A DNA stretch of 64,000 nucleotides from Sinorhizobium terangae (GTDB lineage: Bacteria > Pseudomonadota > Alphaproteobacteria > Rhizobiales > Rhizobiaceae): NCBI RefSeq assembly GCF_009601505.1, contig NZ_WITC01000057.1:124001-188000 (forward strand), given 5' to 3'. The translations under genes were made by a program, and so were the position numbers. The notes under the pieces are model-generated. The model did no database searches, had not been told where the DNA came from, and was given only the letters and a program-made list of their open reading frames with translations. Below, piece after piece: positions 44,849 through 54,640 of the stretch. Position 1 is the first letter of the stretch. Every line of letters starts with the position of its first letter.

Positions 44849-45772
44849 ATGCCAAAGACATTTCTCTCGATCGGCGAATGCATGATCGAACTTTCACAGG
44901 CCGGCGACGGCCATCTCAAGAAGGGTTTCGCGGGCGATAGCTTCAATACGGCGTGGTATGCCCGCGCCTTTCTCGGCAACGACTGGCGGGTAAGCTACTT
45001 CACGGCACTTGGAACAGACAGGCTTTCCGACGAAATGCTCTCCTTCATGAACGGCGCCGGCATCGCCAGCGATCATGTGCGCCGCATCGAGGGGCGCAAT
45101 CCCGGCATGTACATGATCCACCTGAAGGACGGCGAGCGCAGCTTTCAATACTGGCGGGACACATCGGCGGCAAAGCTGCTGGCCGAAGATGGAGACCGAC
45201 TGCGCGCGGCAATCGATGACGCCGCGCTCGTCTATTTCTCCGGCATCACGCTTGCGATCCTCTCGCCCGGCGATCGGAGCCGCCTGCTTGCGGAGATCCG
45301 CCGGGCGCGCGAGTTGGGAAAGACCGTCGCGTTCGATCCGAATCTGCGGCCACGGCTTTGGGAAAACACCGAGACGATGTGTGCTGCGGTTTCCGACGGC
45401 GCTCGCGTGGCAACAATGATCTTCCCGAGCTTCGACGACGAGCACAGTCATTTTGGGGACGCCAATCCCGAAGCAACGGCGAAGCGCTACCGCGATCTCG
45501 GAGCGGAGCTTGTCGCGGTCAAGGACGGCGAGAACGGGATTAGGATCATGAGCGCCGGCCCGGTAACGCATGTTCCTGCCCATCCTGCAAACCCTGTCAG
45601 GGACACGACCAGCGCCGGCGACAGCTTCAACGGGGCGTTTTTGGCTATGCACCTCAGGGGACAGCCCTGTCGCGACGCCGCGGCCTTCGCCGCAAAGGTC
45701 GCTGCACGCGTCATCGAGCAGCCCGGCGCCCTCATCGGAACGGACCATCTACCGCAACCAGACGCTGCCTGA
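44849..45772 (+). CDS. kdgK: 2-keto-3-deoxygluconate kinase (PfkB family)
   Basis: 307 residues from the ATG at 44849 (MPKTFLSIGECMIEL). ATG at 44834 in frame is a weaker choice. The sequence carries GECMIELSQ, the GDSFNTAWYARAFLG glycine region, YFSGITLAILSP and the terminal DTTSAGDSFNGAFLA catalytic segment, a set I associate with KdgK. It phosphorylates KDG to KDPG, which then enters the Entner-Doudoroff aldolase step, fitting catabolism of uronic acids such as those from polysaccharides. It stands alone, with 264 bases of divergent promoter space before it. Confidence 0.85.
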   Translation: MPKTFLSIGECMIELSQAGDGHLKKGFAGDSFNTAWYARAFLGNDWRVSYFTALGTDRLSDEMLSFMNGAGIASDHVRRIEGRNPGMYMIHLKDGERSFQYWRDTSAAKLLAEDGDRLRAAIDDAALVYFSGITLAILSPGDRSRLLAEIRRARELGKTVAFDPNLRPRLWENTETMCAAVSDGARVATMIFPSFDDEHSHFGDANPEATAKRYRDLGAELVAVKDGENGIRIMSAGPVTHVPAHPANPVRDTTSAGDSFNGAFLAMHLRGQPCRDAAAFAAKVAARVIEQPGALIGTDHLPQPDAA

Positions 45773-46010
45773 TCTGCGATAGCCTGGCGGCGGAGGCGAA
45801 TCCGGCGGCTTTGGATATATGGCACCTTCCTAATATGCTGTGCTATTTTGCGGCCGCGCCCAACCGCAGGAGAACCAAGCGAGAAAAGAATTTCCGCAAA
45901 GACCCGATTGACGACAGGACATTTCACGAAAGGGGGACAGAGCGTCATAAGTTTGCGTTGAGATAGTCGATTAAATTGATAGTTTTATTTGGTAAAGGAT
46001 GGAGGGCAAT
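45773..46010. promoter_or_regulatory. Upstream region of the sulfate ABC operon
   Basis: 238 bases. The last 60 are AT-rich and are followed by GGAGGG just before the ATG at 46011. A probable promoter and perhaps a CysB-type site lie here, but I see no clear inverted repeat. Confidence 0.45.
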
Positions 46011-47036
46011 ATGGGCTCGAATAGACTTACCGGAATAGTAAAACTAGCGCTTGTGGTCGGCAGTCTGCAGCTTGGCTCCGTTGGCCTCGCTCAAGCGGAC
46101 ACAACGATCCTGAACGTGTCCTATGATCCCACGCGGGAGCTCTACAAGGAATTCAATGCGGCGTTCGCCGAAAAATGGCAGGCCGATACCGGCGAGACGG
46201 TGACGATCCAGACCTCCCACGGCGGCTCTGGCAAGCAGGCTCGGTCCGTGATCGACGGCCTCGAGGCGGACGTCGTTACGCTGGCGCTTGAAGCCGATAT
46301 CGACGCGATCGCCAAGGAGAGCGGAAAAATTCCGGCCGACTGGAAGACCCGCTTCGAAAACAACAGCTCTCCCTACACCTCGACCATCGTTTTCCTCGTT
46401 CGCAAGGGCAATCCCAAGGGCATCAAGGATTGGGGCGATCTCGTCAAGGAAGATATCCAGGTGATCACCCCCAACCCGAAGACCTCGGGTGGTGCGCGCT
46501 GGAACTTCCTTGCAGCCTGGGCCTGGGCACGAGCTGCCAATGGCGGCGACGATGGCAAGGCCCAGGAGTACGTCGCGCAGTTGTTCAAGCACGTGCCGGT
46601 CCTCGACACCGGCGCACGCGGCGCGACGACGACCTTCGTCCAGCGGGGCCTCGGCGACGTGTTGCTCGCCTGGGAAAACGAAGCCTATCTCTCGCTGGAG
46701 GAACTCGGGCCTGACAATTTCGAGATCGTAACGCCATCGATCTCGATCAAGGCCGAGCCGCCGGTCGCACTTGTGGACGGCAATGTCGACAGCAAGGGCA
46801 CGCGGAAGGTGGCGGAAGCCTATCTGAACTATCTCTACAGCGACGTTGGCCAGAAACTGGCAGCCAAGCACTACTACCGGCCCTTCAAGCCGGAGCTGGC
46901 CGACCCCAAGGACACGGCGCGCTTCGCCGATGTGAAGCTGGTCACTATTGACGAATTCGGCGGTTGGAAGGAAGCTCAGCCGAAATTCTTCGCCGACGGC
47001 GGAATTTTCGACCAGATCTACAAGCCGGGACAATAA
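46011..47036 (+). CDS. sbp: Sulfate ABC transporter periplasmic binding protein
   Basis: 341 residues from the ATG at 46011. The in-frame ATG at 45999 overlaps the Shine-Dalgarno. Signal peptide to about residue 29 (LAQA-D). The mature N-terminus has LNVSYDPTRELYKEFN, the signature of prokaryotic sulfate-binding proteins, then SHGGSGKQARSVIDGLEADVVTLAL and the NPKTSGGARWNFLAAW loop. It binds sulfate or thiosulfate in the periplasm for CysTWA. Six bases separate it from cysT. Confidence 0.94.
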   Translation: MGSNRLTGIVKLALVVGSLQLGSVGLAQADTTILNVSYDPTRELYKEFNAAFAEKWQADTGETVTIQTSHGGSGKQARSVIDGLEADVVTLALEADIDAIAKESGKIPADWKTRFENNSSPYTSTIVFLVRKGNPKGIKDWGDLVKEDIQVITPNPKTSGGARWNFLAAWAWARAANGGDDGKAQEYVAQLFKHVPVLDTGARGATTTFVQRGLGDVLLAWENEAYLSLEELGPDNFEIVTPSISIKAEPPVALVDGNVDSKGTRKVAEAYLNYLYSDVGQKLAAKHYYRPFKPELADPKDTARFADVKLVTIDEFGGWKEAQPKFFADGGIFDQIYKPGQ

Positions 47037-47042
47037 TATTTC

Positions 47043-47900
47043 ATGGCCTTTCGCAGCAGCAGGCGATGGCAGTTTCGGCAGCCGAGCGTCATTCCGGGTT
47101 TCGGATTGGCGCTCGGCGTCACCCTGACATGGCTCACCCTCATCGTACTCATTCCGCTTTCCGGCCTCATCTGGCGCTCGAGCGGCCTCGGCTGGTCGAA
47201 ATTCTTCGCGCTCGCCTCTGACGAGCGCACCGTCAATGCCTTGACGATCAGCTTCGGTACGGCCTTCGTGGCCGCCGTCATCAATCTCGTTTTCGGTGTC
47301 GTGCTTGCCTGGGTGCTCGTGCGCTACCAATTTCCCGGAAAGCGCGTCATCGACGCCATGGTCGATCTGCCGTTCGCGCTGCCGACCGCGGTTGCCGGCA
47401 TTGCGCTGACGGCGCTCTATGCGCCGAACGGCTGGATCGGTTCGCTTCTCGAACCCCTTGGCATCAAGATCGCCTTCACGCCTGCCGGCATTGTCGTGGC
47501 CCTCGTCTTCGTCGGCCTGCCCTTCGTCGTCAGAACGGTTCAGCCGATCATGGAGGAAATCGACAAGGAGGTGGAGGAAGCAGCCGCAACGCTTGGCGCC
47601 AGCCGCTATCAGACCATCAGCCGCGTCCTGCTCCCGGGCCTTCTTCCGGCCGGGCTGACGGGCTTCGCGCTCGCCTTCGCGCGTGGCGTCGGCGAATACG
47701 GCTCCGTCATATTCATCGCCGGCAACCTGCCTTACGTTTCGGAGATCGCACCGCTCCTGATCATCATTCGCCTGGAAGAGTTCAACTACCCGGCGGCAAC
47801 CGCGATCGCCGCGGTGATGCTGGCCCTTTCGTTCATCATGCTGCTGGTCATCAACACGATCCAGTCCTGGAGCAGACGGAGATACGGCTATGGCGCATGA
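47043..47900 (+). CDS. cysT: Sulfate ABC transporter permease CysT
   Basis: 285 residues with six helices. The segments [47 protein letters not shown] and the EAA loop [25 protein letters not shown] match CysT. With CysW it forms the sulfate channel. The cysW start lies inside its last 11 bases. Confidence 0.94.
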   Translation: MAFRSSRRWQFRQPSVIPGFGLALGVTLTWLTLIVLIPLSGLIWRSSGLGWSKFFALASDERTVNALTISFGTAFVAAVINLVFGVVLAWVLVRYQFPGKRVIDAMVDLPFALPTAVAGIALTALYAPNGWIGSLLEPLGIKIAFTPAGIVVALVFVGLPFVVRTVQPIMEEIDKEVEEAAATLGASRYQTISRVLLPGLLPAGLTGFALAFARGVGEYGSVIFIAGNLPYVSEIAPLLIIIRLEEFNYPAATAIAAVMLALSFIMLLVINTIQSWSRRRYGYGA

Positions 47901-48777
47901 TGTCGGTTCCGCGTCGATTACGGCGCCGTCAACACTGGTCAAGTCAGCAACCTCGGAGACCCGGCTCGCACGTACGATCCTGATCGTGGTTGCACTCGGT
48001 TTCGTGGCGCTGTTCCTGCTGCTGCCGCTTGCCACGGTGTTTATCGAGGCGTTCCGCAAGGGACCGGCAGAGTTCGTCTCGGCGCTACGTGATGCGGAGA
48101 CGTTTTCCGCCATCCGGTTGACGCTGCTGGTCGCTGCGATCGCCGTGCCGCTCAATCTCGTCTTCGGGGTGGCGGCCGCTTGGGCGATCGCCAAGTTCGA
48201 GTTCAAGGGCAAGGCGTTCCTGACGACGTTGATCGACCTGCCCTTCTCGGTGTCGCCGGTGATTTCGGGCCTTGTCTTCGTGCTGCTCTTCGGGTCGCAC
48301 AGTCTGTTCGGCCCTATCCTGCAGAGGTATGGCATCCAGATCCTCTTTGCCGTGCCCGGGCTGGTGCTCGCAACAGTCTTCGTCACCTTCCCCTTCGTCG
48401 CGCGCGAACTGATCCCGCTGATGCAGGAACAGGGCACCAGCGACGAGGAAGCGGCATTGTCGCTTGGCGCCACGGGCTGGCAAACCTTCTGGCATGTGAC
48501 GCTGCCCAACATCAAATGGGGCCTGCTTTACGGCGTGCTTCTCTGCAACGCCCGCGCCATGGGAGAGTTCGGTGCGGTCTCGGTCGTGTCCGGGCATATT
48601 CGCGGCCAAACGAACACCATGCCGTTGCAAGTGGAAATCCTCTATAATGAGTACAATTTCGTCGCCGCCTTTGCAGTGGCGGCACTCCTTGCGCTCCTGG
48701 CGCTGGTAACGCTCGTCTTGAAGACGGCACTTGAACTTCGATACAGCGACGAGATCGCTGCCAGCCGCAGGCATTGA
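47890..48777 (+). CDS. cysW: Sulfate ABC transporter permease CysW
   Basis: 295 residues with six helices. [32 protein letters not shown] and the [30 protein letters not shown] loop are typical of CysW, as is the [17 protein letters not shown] end region. It overlaps cysT by 11 bases and is followed by cysA after 15 bases. Confidence 0.94.
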   Translation: MAHDVGSASITAPSTLVKSATSETRLARTILIVVALGFVALFLLLPLATVFIEAFRKGPAEFVSALRDAETFSAIRLTLLVAAIAVPLNLVFGVAAAWAIAKFEFKGKAFLTTLIDLPFSVSPVISGLVFVLLFGSHSLFGPILQRYGIQILFAVPGLVLATVFVTFPFVARELIPLMQEQGTSDEEAALSLGATGWQTFWHVTLPNIKWGLLYGVLLCNARAMGEFGAVSVVSGHIRGQTNTMPLQVEILYNEYNFVAAFAVAALLALLALVTLVLKTALELRYSDEIAASRRH

Positions 48778-48792
48778 AAGGTCCAGACATCC

Positions 48793-49902
48793 ATGGAAGT
48801 CCGCGTCCAGAAAATACGCAAGGAATTCGGCCGCTTCCCGGCGCTCGACGACGTCTCGCTCGATATCCGGTCCGGCGAACTGATCGCCTTGCTTGGCCCG
48901 TCCGGCTCGGGAAAGACCACGTTGCTGCGCCTCGTCGCCGGGCTCGAGAGCCCGACCGAGGGCATGATCTTCTTCGGCGACGAGGATGCGTCGAAGAAAA
49001 CGGTGCAGCAACGAAACATCGGCTTCGTCTTCCAGCACTACGCCCTTTTCCGGCACATGACGGTGCTCGACAACGTCTCCTTCGGGCTCAAGGTACGGCC
49101 GGCCAACAGGCGGCCGCCAGCGGCCGAAATCCGCCGCCGGGCCCTTGATCTTCTCGATCTGGTACAGCTCTCCGGTCTCGAACGGCGCTATCCGGCCCAG
49201 CTTTCCGGCGGCCAGCGCCAGCGCGTGGCGCTCGCGCGCGCCATGGCGGTCGAGCCTAACGTGCTGCTGCTCGATGAGCCCTTCGGAGCGCTCGACGCGC
49301 AGGTACGTAAGGAACTCAGACGCTGGCTCAGGGAAATCCACGATCGAACCGGTCACACCACGATCTTCGTCACGCACGACCAGGAGGAGGCCCTCGAACT
49401 CGCCGACCGTATCGTCGTCATGAGCAAGGGCGCGATCGAGCAGGTCGGTACGCCGGACGAAATCTATGATCGTCCAGTCTCGCCCTTCGTCTACGGATTC
49501 ATTGGCCAGTCGAACAGCCTCAACGTAACGCTTGCGAACGGTGAAATCTGGTTCGAGGACCGGCCGATCGGCCTGCGCGCCGCCGACGAACCGGACGGAG
49601 AGGCGACGCTCTACTTCCGCCCGCATGACGTCGAGCTCATCGATGGCTGCGGCGGCTGTCTGGCTGGTCTCGTGACGGGCAGCCGCCGCGTGGCCGGAAC
49701 GCGCCATCTCGAGCTAGACCTTGGGCGGACGCAGCCCTCGGTGGAAATCGAACTGCCGCCGGAACGCGCGACTTCCACCGACCACACCCGCGTCGCCTTC
49801 CGGCCGACGAAGTGGAAGCTCTTCCGCAAGGAGGAGAAGCTGCCTGAGGTTCAAAGGACCGTCGCGACACAGACCGCCGAGCTGGCGCGCACCGGCACGT
49901 AA
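48793..49902 (+). CDS. cysA: Sulfate ABC transporter ATPase CysA
   Basis: 369 residues. Walker [19 protein letters not shown] (about 36-53), signature [14 protein letters not shown], Walker [14 protein letters not shown]-loop [13 protein letters not shown], then a TOBE-like domain. The TAATG junction overlaps the next gene by one base, so the flavoprotein gene belongs to the same operon. Confidence 0.95.
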   Translation: MEVRVQKIRKEFGRFPALDDVSLDIRSGELIALLGPSGSGKTTLLRLVAGLESPTEGMIFFGDEDASKKTVQQRNIGFVFQHYALFRHMTVLDNVSFGLKVRPANRRPPAAEIRRRALDLLDLVQLSGLERRYPAQLSGGQRQRVALARAMAVEPNVLLLDEPFGALDAQVRKELRRWLREIHDRTGHTTIFVTHDQEEALELADRIVVMSKGAIEQVGTPDEIYDRPVSPFVYGFIGQSNSLNVTLANGEIWFEDRPIGLRAADEPDGEATLYFRPHDVELIDGCGGCLAGLVTGSRRVAGTRHLELDLGRTQPSVEIELPPERATSTDHTRVAFRPTKWKLFRKEEKLPEVQRTVATQTAELARTGT

Positions 49903-51269
49903 TGTCCGTCATCGAAGAGCTCATCCGAACCCTCGGCGATGCCGTGCTGATCGGCGACCGGATCACCGAACGCCATCGCAGCGACGCGAGCCTTACCGGG
50001 CGAAACCTCCCAAGCGCCGTGGTTCGCCCGGCGAGCACGGCCGACGTCGCGACCGCGCTCAGTATATGCAACACGCATCGTCAAAGCGTGGTGCCGCAGG
50101 GTGGCATGACAGGGCTCGCCGGCGGCGCAAACCCCGACTGCGGCGACATCGTCATTTCGATGGAGCGGCTTTCCGGTATTAAGGAGATCGATACGGCGGC
50201 CGCGACGATGACGGTGCTTGCCGGAACACCGCTTGAAGTCGCGCAACGCGCGGCCGAGGACGCGGGCTTCCTGCTGCCGATCGATCTCGGCGCGCGCGGC
50301 TCGTGCCAGATCGGCGGCAATCTCGCCACCAATGCCGGCGGCATCCGTGTCATCCGCAACGGTGTTGCGCGCGACAATGTCCTGGGCCTCGAGGTCGTGC
50401 TCGCCGACGGCACGGTGGTCTCCTCGCTCAACAAGATGATCAAGAACAATACCGGCTACGACCTCAGGCAATTCTTCGTCGGGTCGGAGGGCACGCTCGG
50501 CATCATCACCCGCGCCGTGCTGCGCCTGCGCCCCTTGCCGGCCGGGCGGCTGACGGCACTCTGCGCGCTCGACAGCTACGCGGACGTCGTCGCCTTCCTG
50601 AAACGCGCTCAGCGGGCGCTTTCCGGTCTCTCCGCATTCGAGGCGATGTGGGAAAGCTATTTCCGCTTCAATTGCGAGGCGGAAGGACGACAATTCTTCG
50701 AAACCGCTCCAGCTTTCGCCGCGATCATCGAGCAGGACATCCACGGGCAGGACGGCGAGCGCGAGCAGTTCGAGGCCTTCCTGGGACAGGCCCTTGAAGA
50801 GGGGTTGATCAGCGATGCGCTGATCGCCCAGTCGGAGAAGGAGGCCCAGAGCTTCTGGCGCGTGCGCGAAGGCCATGCCATGGACAGGTTGCTGCCTTCC
50901 CTCGTCAATCTCGATGTCAGCTTGCCGATCGGCGATATCGGCCGCTTCGCCGAGGAATGCGGCAAGGTGCTTTCCGCCCGGTTTCCATCGGCACATGTCT
51001 CCTTCTTCGGCCATGTCGGCGACAGCAATCTCCATATCGCCTTTTCCGTTCCGGACGCGGATCAAGAAACCGCGCATCAGGTCGATGCCGTTGTCTACCC
51101 GCTTGTCGCCGCGTATCACGGATCCATTTCCGCGGAACACGGCATCGGCACGCTGAAGCGCGACTTCCTCGATCAGTCCCGCAGCCCGGCCGAACTGGAC
51201 GTCATGCGCCGGATCAAGAATGCCCTCGACCCGAACGGCATCCTCAATCCCGGCAAGGTGCTTCGCTAA
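49902..51269 (+). CDS. FAD-linked oxidase of the GlcD / D-2-hydroxyacid dehydrogenase family
   Basis: 455 residues. The FAD_binding_4 domain (about 30-210) has VVRPASTADVATALSICN, PQGGMTGLAGGANPD and the FAD pyrophosphate loop GGNLATNAGG. The FAD-oxidase C-terminal domain carries GHVGDSNLHIAF and HGIGTLKRDFLDQSRSP, the metal and substrate region of the D-lactate/D-2-hydroxyglutarate dehydrogenase group. It oxidises a 2-hydroxy acid, passing electrons to a quinone or ETF. Coupled to cysA by a one-base overlap, it may process an acid arising from an organosulfur compound, but no direct evidence names it. Confidence 0.85.
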   Translation: MSVIEELIRTLGDAVLIGDRITERHRSDASLTGRNLPSAVVRPASTADVATALSICNTHRQSVVPQGGMTGLAGGANPDCGDIVISMERLSGIKEIDTAAATMTVLAGTPLEVAQRAAEDAGFLLPIDLGARGSCQIGGNLATNAGGIRVIRNGVARDNVLGLEVVLADGTVVSSLNKMIKNNTGYDLRQFFVGSEGTLGIITRAVLRLRPLPAGRLTALCALDSYADVVAFLKRAQRALSGLSAFEAMWESYFRFNCEAEGRQFFETAPAFAAIIEQDIHGQDGEREQFEAFLGQALEEGLISDALIAQSEKEAQSFWRVREGHAMDRLLPSLVNLDVSLPIGDIGRFAEECGKVLSARFPSAHVSFFGHVGDSNLHIAFSVPDADQETAHQVDAVVYPLVAAYHGSISAEHGIGTLKRDFLDQSRSPAELDVMRRIKNALDPNGILNPGKVLR

Positions 51270-51308
51270 CGCAAGAGGCGGCGCCAGCACCAGTGAAAGG
51301 ACCTGCAC

Positions 51309-51830
51309 ATGACCGACAAACAAAGCAACTCAAGATCGGCAATGAACGGAGAGCTCGGCATTCTTGCCAGACGCAAGATCGAGGCGGGGATCATCGCGCC
51401 GATCTATGAGGTCATGCGGGAGAAGATCGGTGAGGAACTCGCCCAATCCATTATCGATACCGCGATCACGCGCGCTGCCATCGACGCCGGAAAGGCCTTT
51501 GCCGCAAAAACGCCCGGCGGAACCAGCCTGCGGACGTTTCAGGAATTGCAGGATCTCTGGACTCAGGACGACGCGCTGACGATCGAGGTCGTCAAGGCGA
51601 CGGACGAGGAGTTCCATTACAATGTGCTGCGCTGTCGTTATGCCGAGACCTATCGGGAAATGGGTCTGGGACATATCGGGCATCTTTTGTCCTGCAACCG
51701 CGACGGCGTATTCTGCACCGGCTATGACCGGCGCATCACGCTCGAGCGGACGCAGACGGTGATGCAGGGCGCATCCCATTGCGACTTCAAATATCGCCTG
51801 AACAAGACCGCCGATCCGTCCTCCAAGTAA
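51309..51830 (+). CDS. ATC-hydrolase-family protein (L-2-amino-thiazoline-4-carboxylate hydrolase-like)
   Basis: 173 residues. The N-terminal helical region (GILARRKIEAGIIAPIYEVM) and a C-terminal Cys/His-rich part (MGLGHIGHLLSCNRDGVFC, then ASHCDFKYRL) match the family of ATC hydrolase, which opens 2-aminothiazoline-4-carboxylate to S-carbamoyl-cysteine on the way to cysteine. Family membership is fairly clear. That exact reaction is not. It follows the flavoprotein gene by 39 bases, last in the sulfate operon, so a sulfur-salvage role fits. Confidence 0.75.
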   Translation: MTDKQSNSRSAMNGELGILARRKIEAGIIAPIYEVMREKIGEELAQSIIDTAITRAAIDAGKAFAAKTPGGTSLRTFQELQDLWTQDDALTIEVVKATDEEFHYNVLRCRYAETYREMGLGHIGHLLSCNRDGVFCTGYDRRITLERTQTVMQGASHCDFKYRLNKTADPSSK

Positions 51831-51867
51831 GCGTTGCGCGGACGCGGGATGCGGGTGGCTAATCCGT

Positions 51868-52419
51868 CTAAAGCCAGGAGGCTGGCGATTTCGGCAGCCT
51901 GCCTTCTGGATCGATGACCTCAAGGCGTGGCGCACCCGCGCCGTTCCAGCGCCAGAGCGCGACGCAGGTACCGCCGGGCGACATGAAAGACGGGTAGATC
52001 ACGCCGTGAAATTCGCGGGCCAGGAGATGGGTCTGCAGCTTGTGGGTCTGCGGCACTGCGCCTTTGTCGAGGTCGTCCCGCCATTCGCATCGGTGGATGG
52101 CATCCGTCAGGCCAAGCTCCTCAAGAACATGGGCGTCCGTGAGATCGGCCAGCCGCGCATCGTAAAGCTCGAGCCGTACGATCAGCGCCGGATGCTGCAC
52201 GAAACCCTGATTGTATTCGGCCCAGGCGGTCGAAAGTTCGCGCGCGGCGTAGATGGTCGGCATGCCGACCGGATTCCATCGGCCGCCGAAGCGCGCCGCA
52301 CCCTCGCCGGAAAGCGGGACATGAGCCCAGCGCGGCACGAAGGCGCGCCAGAGCGGCATCGGCCCGGCAGGCGGCGGCTGCTCTAAGTTGGAGCGGGATG
52401 CGGACGGAAAACCGCTCAC
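51868..52419 (-). CDS. RES-domain toxin
   Basis: 183 residues with the RES fold signature: LWRAFVPRW near 23, GAARFGGRWNPVGMPTIYAA at 40-59 and TAWAEYNQG with the conserved Glu at 68. RES toxins consume NAD+ or ADP-ribosylate targets and halt growth when unbalanced. It lies 17 bases downstream of its probable antitoxin gene. The Xre-RES order (antitoxin first) is the usual one. Confidence 0.88.
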   Translation of the reverse strand: MSGFPSASRSNLEQPPPAGPMPLWRAFVPRWAHVPLSGEGAARFGGRWNPVGMPTIYAARELSTAWAEYNQGFVQHPALIVRLELYDARLADLTDAHVLEELGLTDAIHRCEWRDDLDKGAVPQTHKLQTHLLAREFHGVIYPSFMSPGGTCVALWRWNGAGAPRLEVIDPEGRLPKSPASWL

Positions 52420-52436
52420 ACTTTCCTCATCCGGCT

Positions 52437-52808
52437 CTAGGCGTAGACGCCGGCGCGAACAGCTTCCAGATAAGCGAGCACCTTGTCGGCCTTGCCTTCA
52501 CCGACGAGATCGAACGCCGTCCTTCCGGCCCAGCCGGGGATCGGCTGATGCTTGAACCAGATGACGGCGCGGGCCTCGTCGCCCGCCATTTCGGACGCCA
52601 TGGCGAGGATGCGGACGACCTTGCTCAGGGCGCTATCGACCTTGCGGGCGCCGCTCTTGGCTGTCAGCGTGTTCCGCGCGACGCCAATCAGCTTGGCGAG
52701 TTCGGCGAGCGTTATGCCCAGACGGTCGGCGACAAGGCGTGCCGACAGGAACGGGGAGTGATCCTCCCCGAAGCGGGCGGCGGGAATGTCCAGGTTGAGG
52801 GCGACCAT
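52437..52808 (-). CDS. Xre/MbcA/ParS-type antitoxin
   Basis: 123 residues from the ATG at 52808. A start ten residues earlier is possible but has no ribosome binding site. An HTH-like N-terminal half (RLGITLAELAKLIGVARNTL) is followed by the C-terminal DUF2384/MbcA toxin-binding domain (WFKHQPIPGWAGRTAFDLVGEG). It neutralises the RES toxin and probably represses the pair by binding the promoter. Confidence 0.88.
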   Translation of the reverse strand: MVALNLDIPAARFGEDHSPFLSARLVADRLGITLAELAKLIGVARNTLTAKSGARKVDSALSKVVRILAMASEMAGDEARAVIWFKHQPIPGWAGRTAFDLVGEGKADKVLAYLEAVRAGVYA

Positions 52809-52882
52809 GGCAAAACTCGATCCTGTTTTGATCAGCACAGGGATAAAGTATGCTCAATCCGCGGTCATTTCAAGCGCAAGCT

Positions 52883-52978
52883 TACTGCACGTTTCCTGAA
52901 TCGTAGTCGATTCAAGCATAAAAACATGCAGCAATTCAAAGTGCTACAGCACCCTTTGCGCGTCTGATAAAACGCGCG
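52883..52978. repeat. Rhizobial intergenic mosaic (RIME-like) palindromic element, copy 1
   Basis: An imperfect palindrome (ctgcacgttt... to aaaacatgcag) followed by cagcaattcaaagtgctac and a gcgcgt...acgcgc hairpin (52958-52977). The same modules recur inverted at 62659-62748. It lies just downstream of the enoyl-CoA hydratase stop and may act as a transcription end there. Confidence 0.75.
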
Positions 52979-52991
52979 ATGCAGTAGCTCA

Positions 52992-53774
52992 TCACGGCCA
53001 GGAGGGCGCCCGCCGGTCGAAGAAGGCGGAGACCCCTTCCCGGGCTTCCTCCGTTTCCCAGATGTCGGCAAGCTGCTCGATCGTCGCTGCGATGACGGCA
53101 TCCGTGATGGGCATGCCAAGCGATCGCGCCAGGCGTTTGGCCCTTCCGGCTGCTTGCGGCGCGGCGGCAAGATAGGGGGGGATTTCCGCATCGACAGCGG
53201 CGTCCAATTGGCCAACGTCAACCACGACCGTCGCAAGACCGGCGGCAAGCGCCTCCTCCGCGTCAAAAAGCCGTGCCGACATGAACAGCGGTCGCGCCCT
53301 TCCCTCGCCGATCCTGGCAACGACATAGGGACTGATCGTAGCCGGGATCAGCCCGAGCCTTGCCTCCGTCAGGCCGAACTTTGCGCCCGCCGCCGCAACG
53401 ACGGCGTCGCAAACGCTCATCAGCCCGATCCCGCCGCCAAAGGCATTGCCATGCACCCGGGCGATCAGCGGCTTCGGCATTTCGTTCAGCGCCTTGAACA
53501 TCATCGCCAGCCGCGTCGCCTCGGCAATCCGCTCCTGCCGGTCGGCGTCGAACTGCTGGCGCATCCAGTCGAGATCGCCGCCTGCACAAAAGCTCTTCCC
53601 CTCGCCGGCGAGGATGACGACACGGACCGCCTTGTCATCGCCAAGCCGGACCGCCGCATCCGTGAGTTCGCCGATCATCGCGGCGGAAAGCGCGTTGTGC
53701 TTTTCCGGACGGGCGAGCGTCAGCCGGGCGATGCCCCGTTCGTTGACAGTGCACCGGATCGTTTGCTCAGTCAT
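52992..53774 (-). CDS. Enoyl-CoA hydratase family protein, likely methylglutaconyl-CoA hydratase
   Basis: 260 residues of the crotonase fold. GEGKSFCAGGDLDWM supplies the oxyanion hole region near residue 60 and HGNAFGGGIGLMSVCD near 105-120. From operon position, downstream of HMG-CoA lyase with a four-base overlap, it likely hydrates 3-methylglutaconyl-CoA to HMG-CoA in leucine breakdown. Sequence alone cannot exclude other enoyl-CoAs. Confidence 0.86.
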   Translation of the reverse strand: MTEQTIRCTVNERGIARLTLARPEKHNALSAAMIGELTDAAVRLGDDKAVRVVILAGEGKSFCAGGDLDWMRQQFDADRQERIAEATRLAMMFKALNEMPKPLIARVHGNAFGGGIGLMSVCDAVVAAAGAKFGLTEARLGLIPATISPYVVARIGEGRARPLFMSARLFDAEEALAAGLATVVVDVGQLDAAVDAEIPPYLAAAPQAAGRAKRLARSLGMPITDAVIAATIEQLADIWETEEAREGVSAFFDRRAPSWP

Positions 53775-54640
53775 GCTGCACTCCTCAGGGATCGGGCGAA
53801 GGCCGCCGCGCGATCGAGCTTTGCAGTGTCGAGGCCGGTCGAAAATCCTTTCGTCTGCAGGAAGGCATTCACCGCAAGCGTATCGACGTTACCGGCGGCG
53901 CCCGGGGCATAGGGGCAACCGCCGAGCCCTCCGGTCGAGGCGTCGAACACCCGCAGGCCGCGATCAAGGCCGACGGCGATATTTTCCAGCGCCCGGCTGG
54001 ACGTGTTGTGGAAATGACCCGCAAGCTTCGCCGCGTCGATGTCGCCAAGCACCGTCGCCAGCATGATATCGACGGCTTCGGGCGTGCCGCGCCCGATCGT
54101 GTCGCCGAGACTGATCTCGTAGCAGCCGAGCTCGGAAAGAAGGCGTGCGACGCGGGCAGTGGCCTCCGGCGCGATCGGACCCTCGTAAGGGCACTCGACG
54201 ACGCAGCTGACATAGCCGCGCATCGGAATTCCATGGTGCCGGCTTGCCTCCGCGACCGGGAGGAAGCGCTCGATGCTCTCGGCAATCGAGCAGTTGATGT
54301 TCTTCTCGGAGAAAGTTTCGGAGGCGGAGGCAAAGACCGCCACCTCGTCAGCGCCGGCGGCGAGTGCGGCATCGAAGCCCCTGATGTTCGGCGTCAACGC
54401 CGCGTAGCGAACGCCGGGGCGCCGCGCGATGCCGGCCATGACCGCCGGGGCATCTGCCATCTGCGGCACCCATCTCGGGCTGACGAAGCTCGTCACCTCG
54501 ATACGCTCGAAGCCGCAATCGGAGAGCAGGTCGACGAGCCGGATCTTGTCATCGGTATCGACGAGCCGGGGCTCGTTCTGGAGGCCGTCGCGCGGCGCCA
54601 TCTCGACAATCGTGACATGCTCGCTTGCCGAGGATGTCAT
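53771..54640 (-). CDS. hmgL: Hydroxymethylglutaryl-CoA lyase
   Basis: 289 residues of the HMGL-like TIM barrel. APRDGLQNEPRLV, ERIEVTSFVSPRWVPQMAD and the C-terminal GLGGCPYAPGAAGNVDT catalytic Cys loop are characteristic. It cleaves HMG-CoA to acetyl-CoA and acetoacetate. Four-base overlaps with both neighbours tie it to the mcc operon. Confidence 0.93.
   Translation of the reverse strand: MTSSASEHVTIVEMAPRDGLQNEPRLVDTDDKIRLVDLLSDCGFERIEVTSFVSPRWVPQMADAPAVMAGIARRPGVRYAALTPNIRGFDAALAAGADEVAVFASASETFSEKNINCSIAESIERFLPVAEASRHHGIPMRGYVSCVVECPYEGPIAPEATARVARLLSELGCYEISLGDTIGRGTPEAVDIMLATVLGDIDAAKLAGHFHNTSSRALENIAVGLDRGLRVFDASTGGLGGCPYAPGAAGNVDTLAVNAFLQTKGFSTGLDTAKLDRAAAFARSLRSAA

Noticed and set aside
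46044-48515. An 823-codon open frame on the minus strand
   Set aside because: It lies antisense to sbp, cysT and cysW, has no family pattern, and is the GC-rich shadow of those genes.
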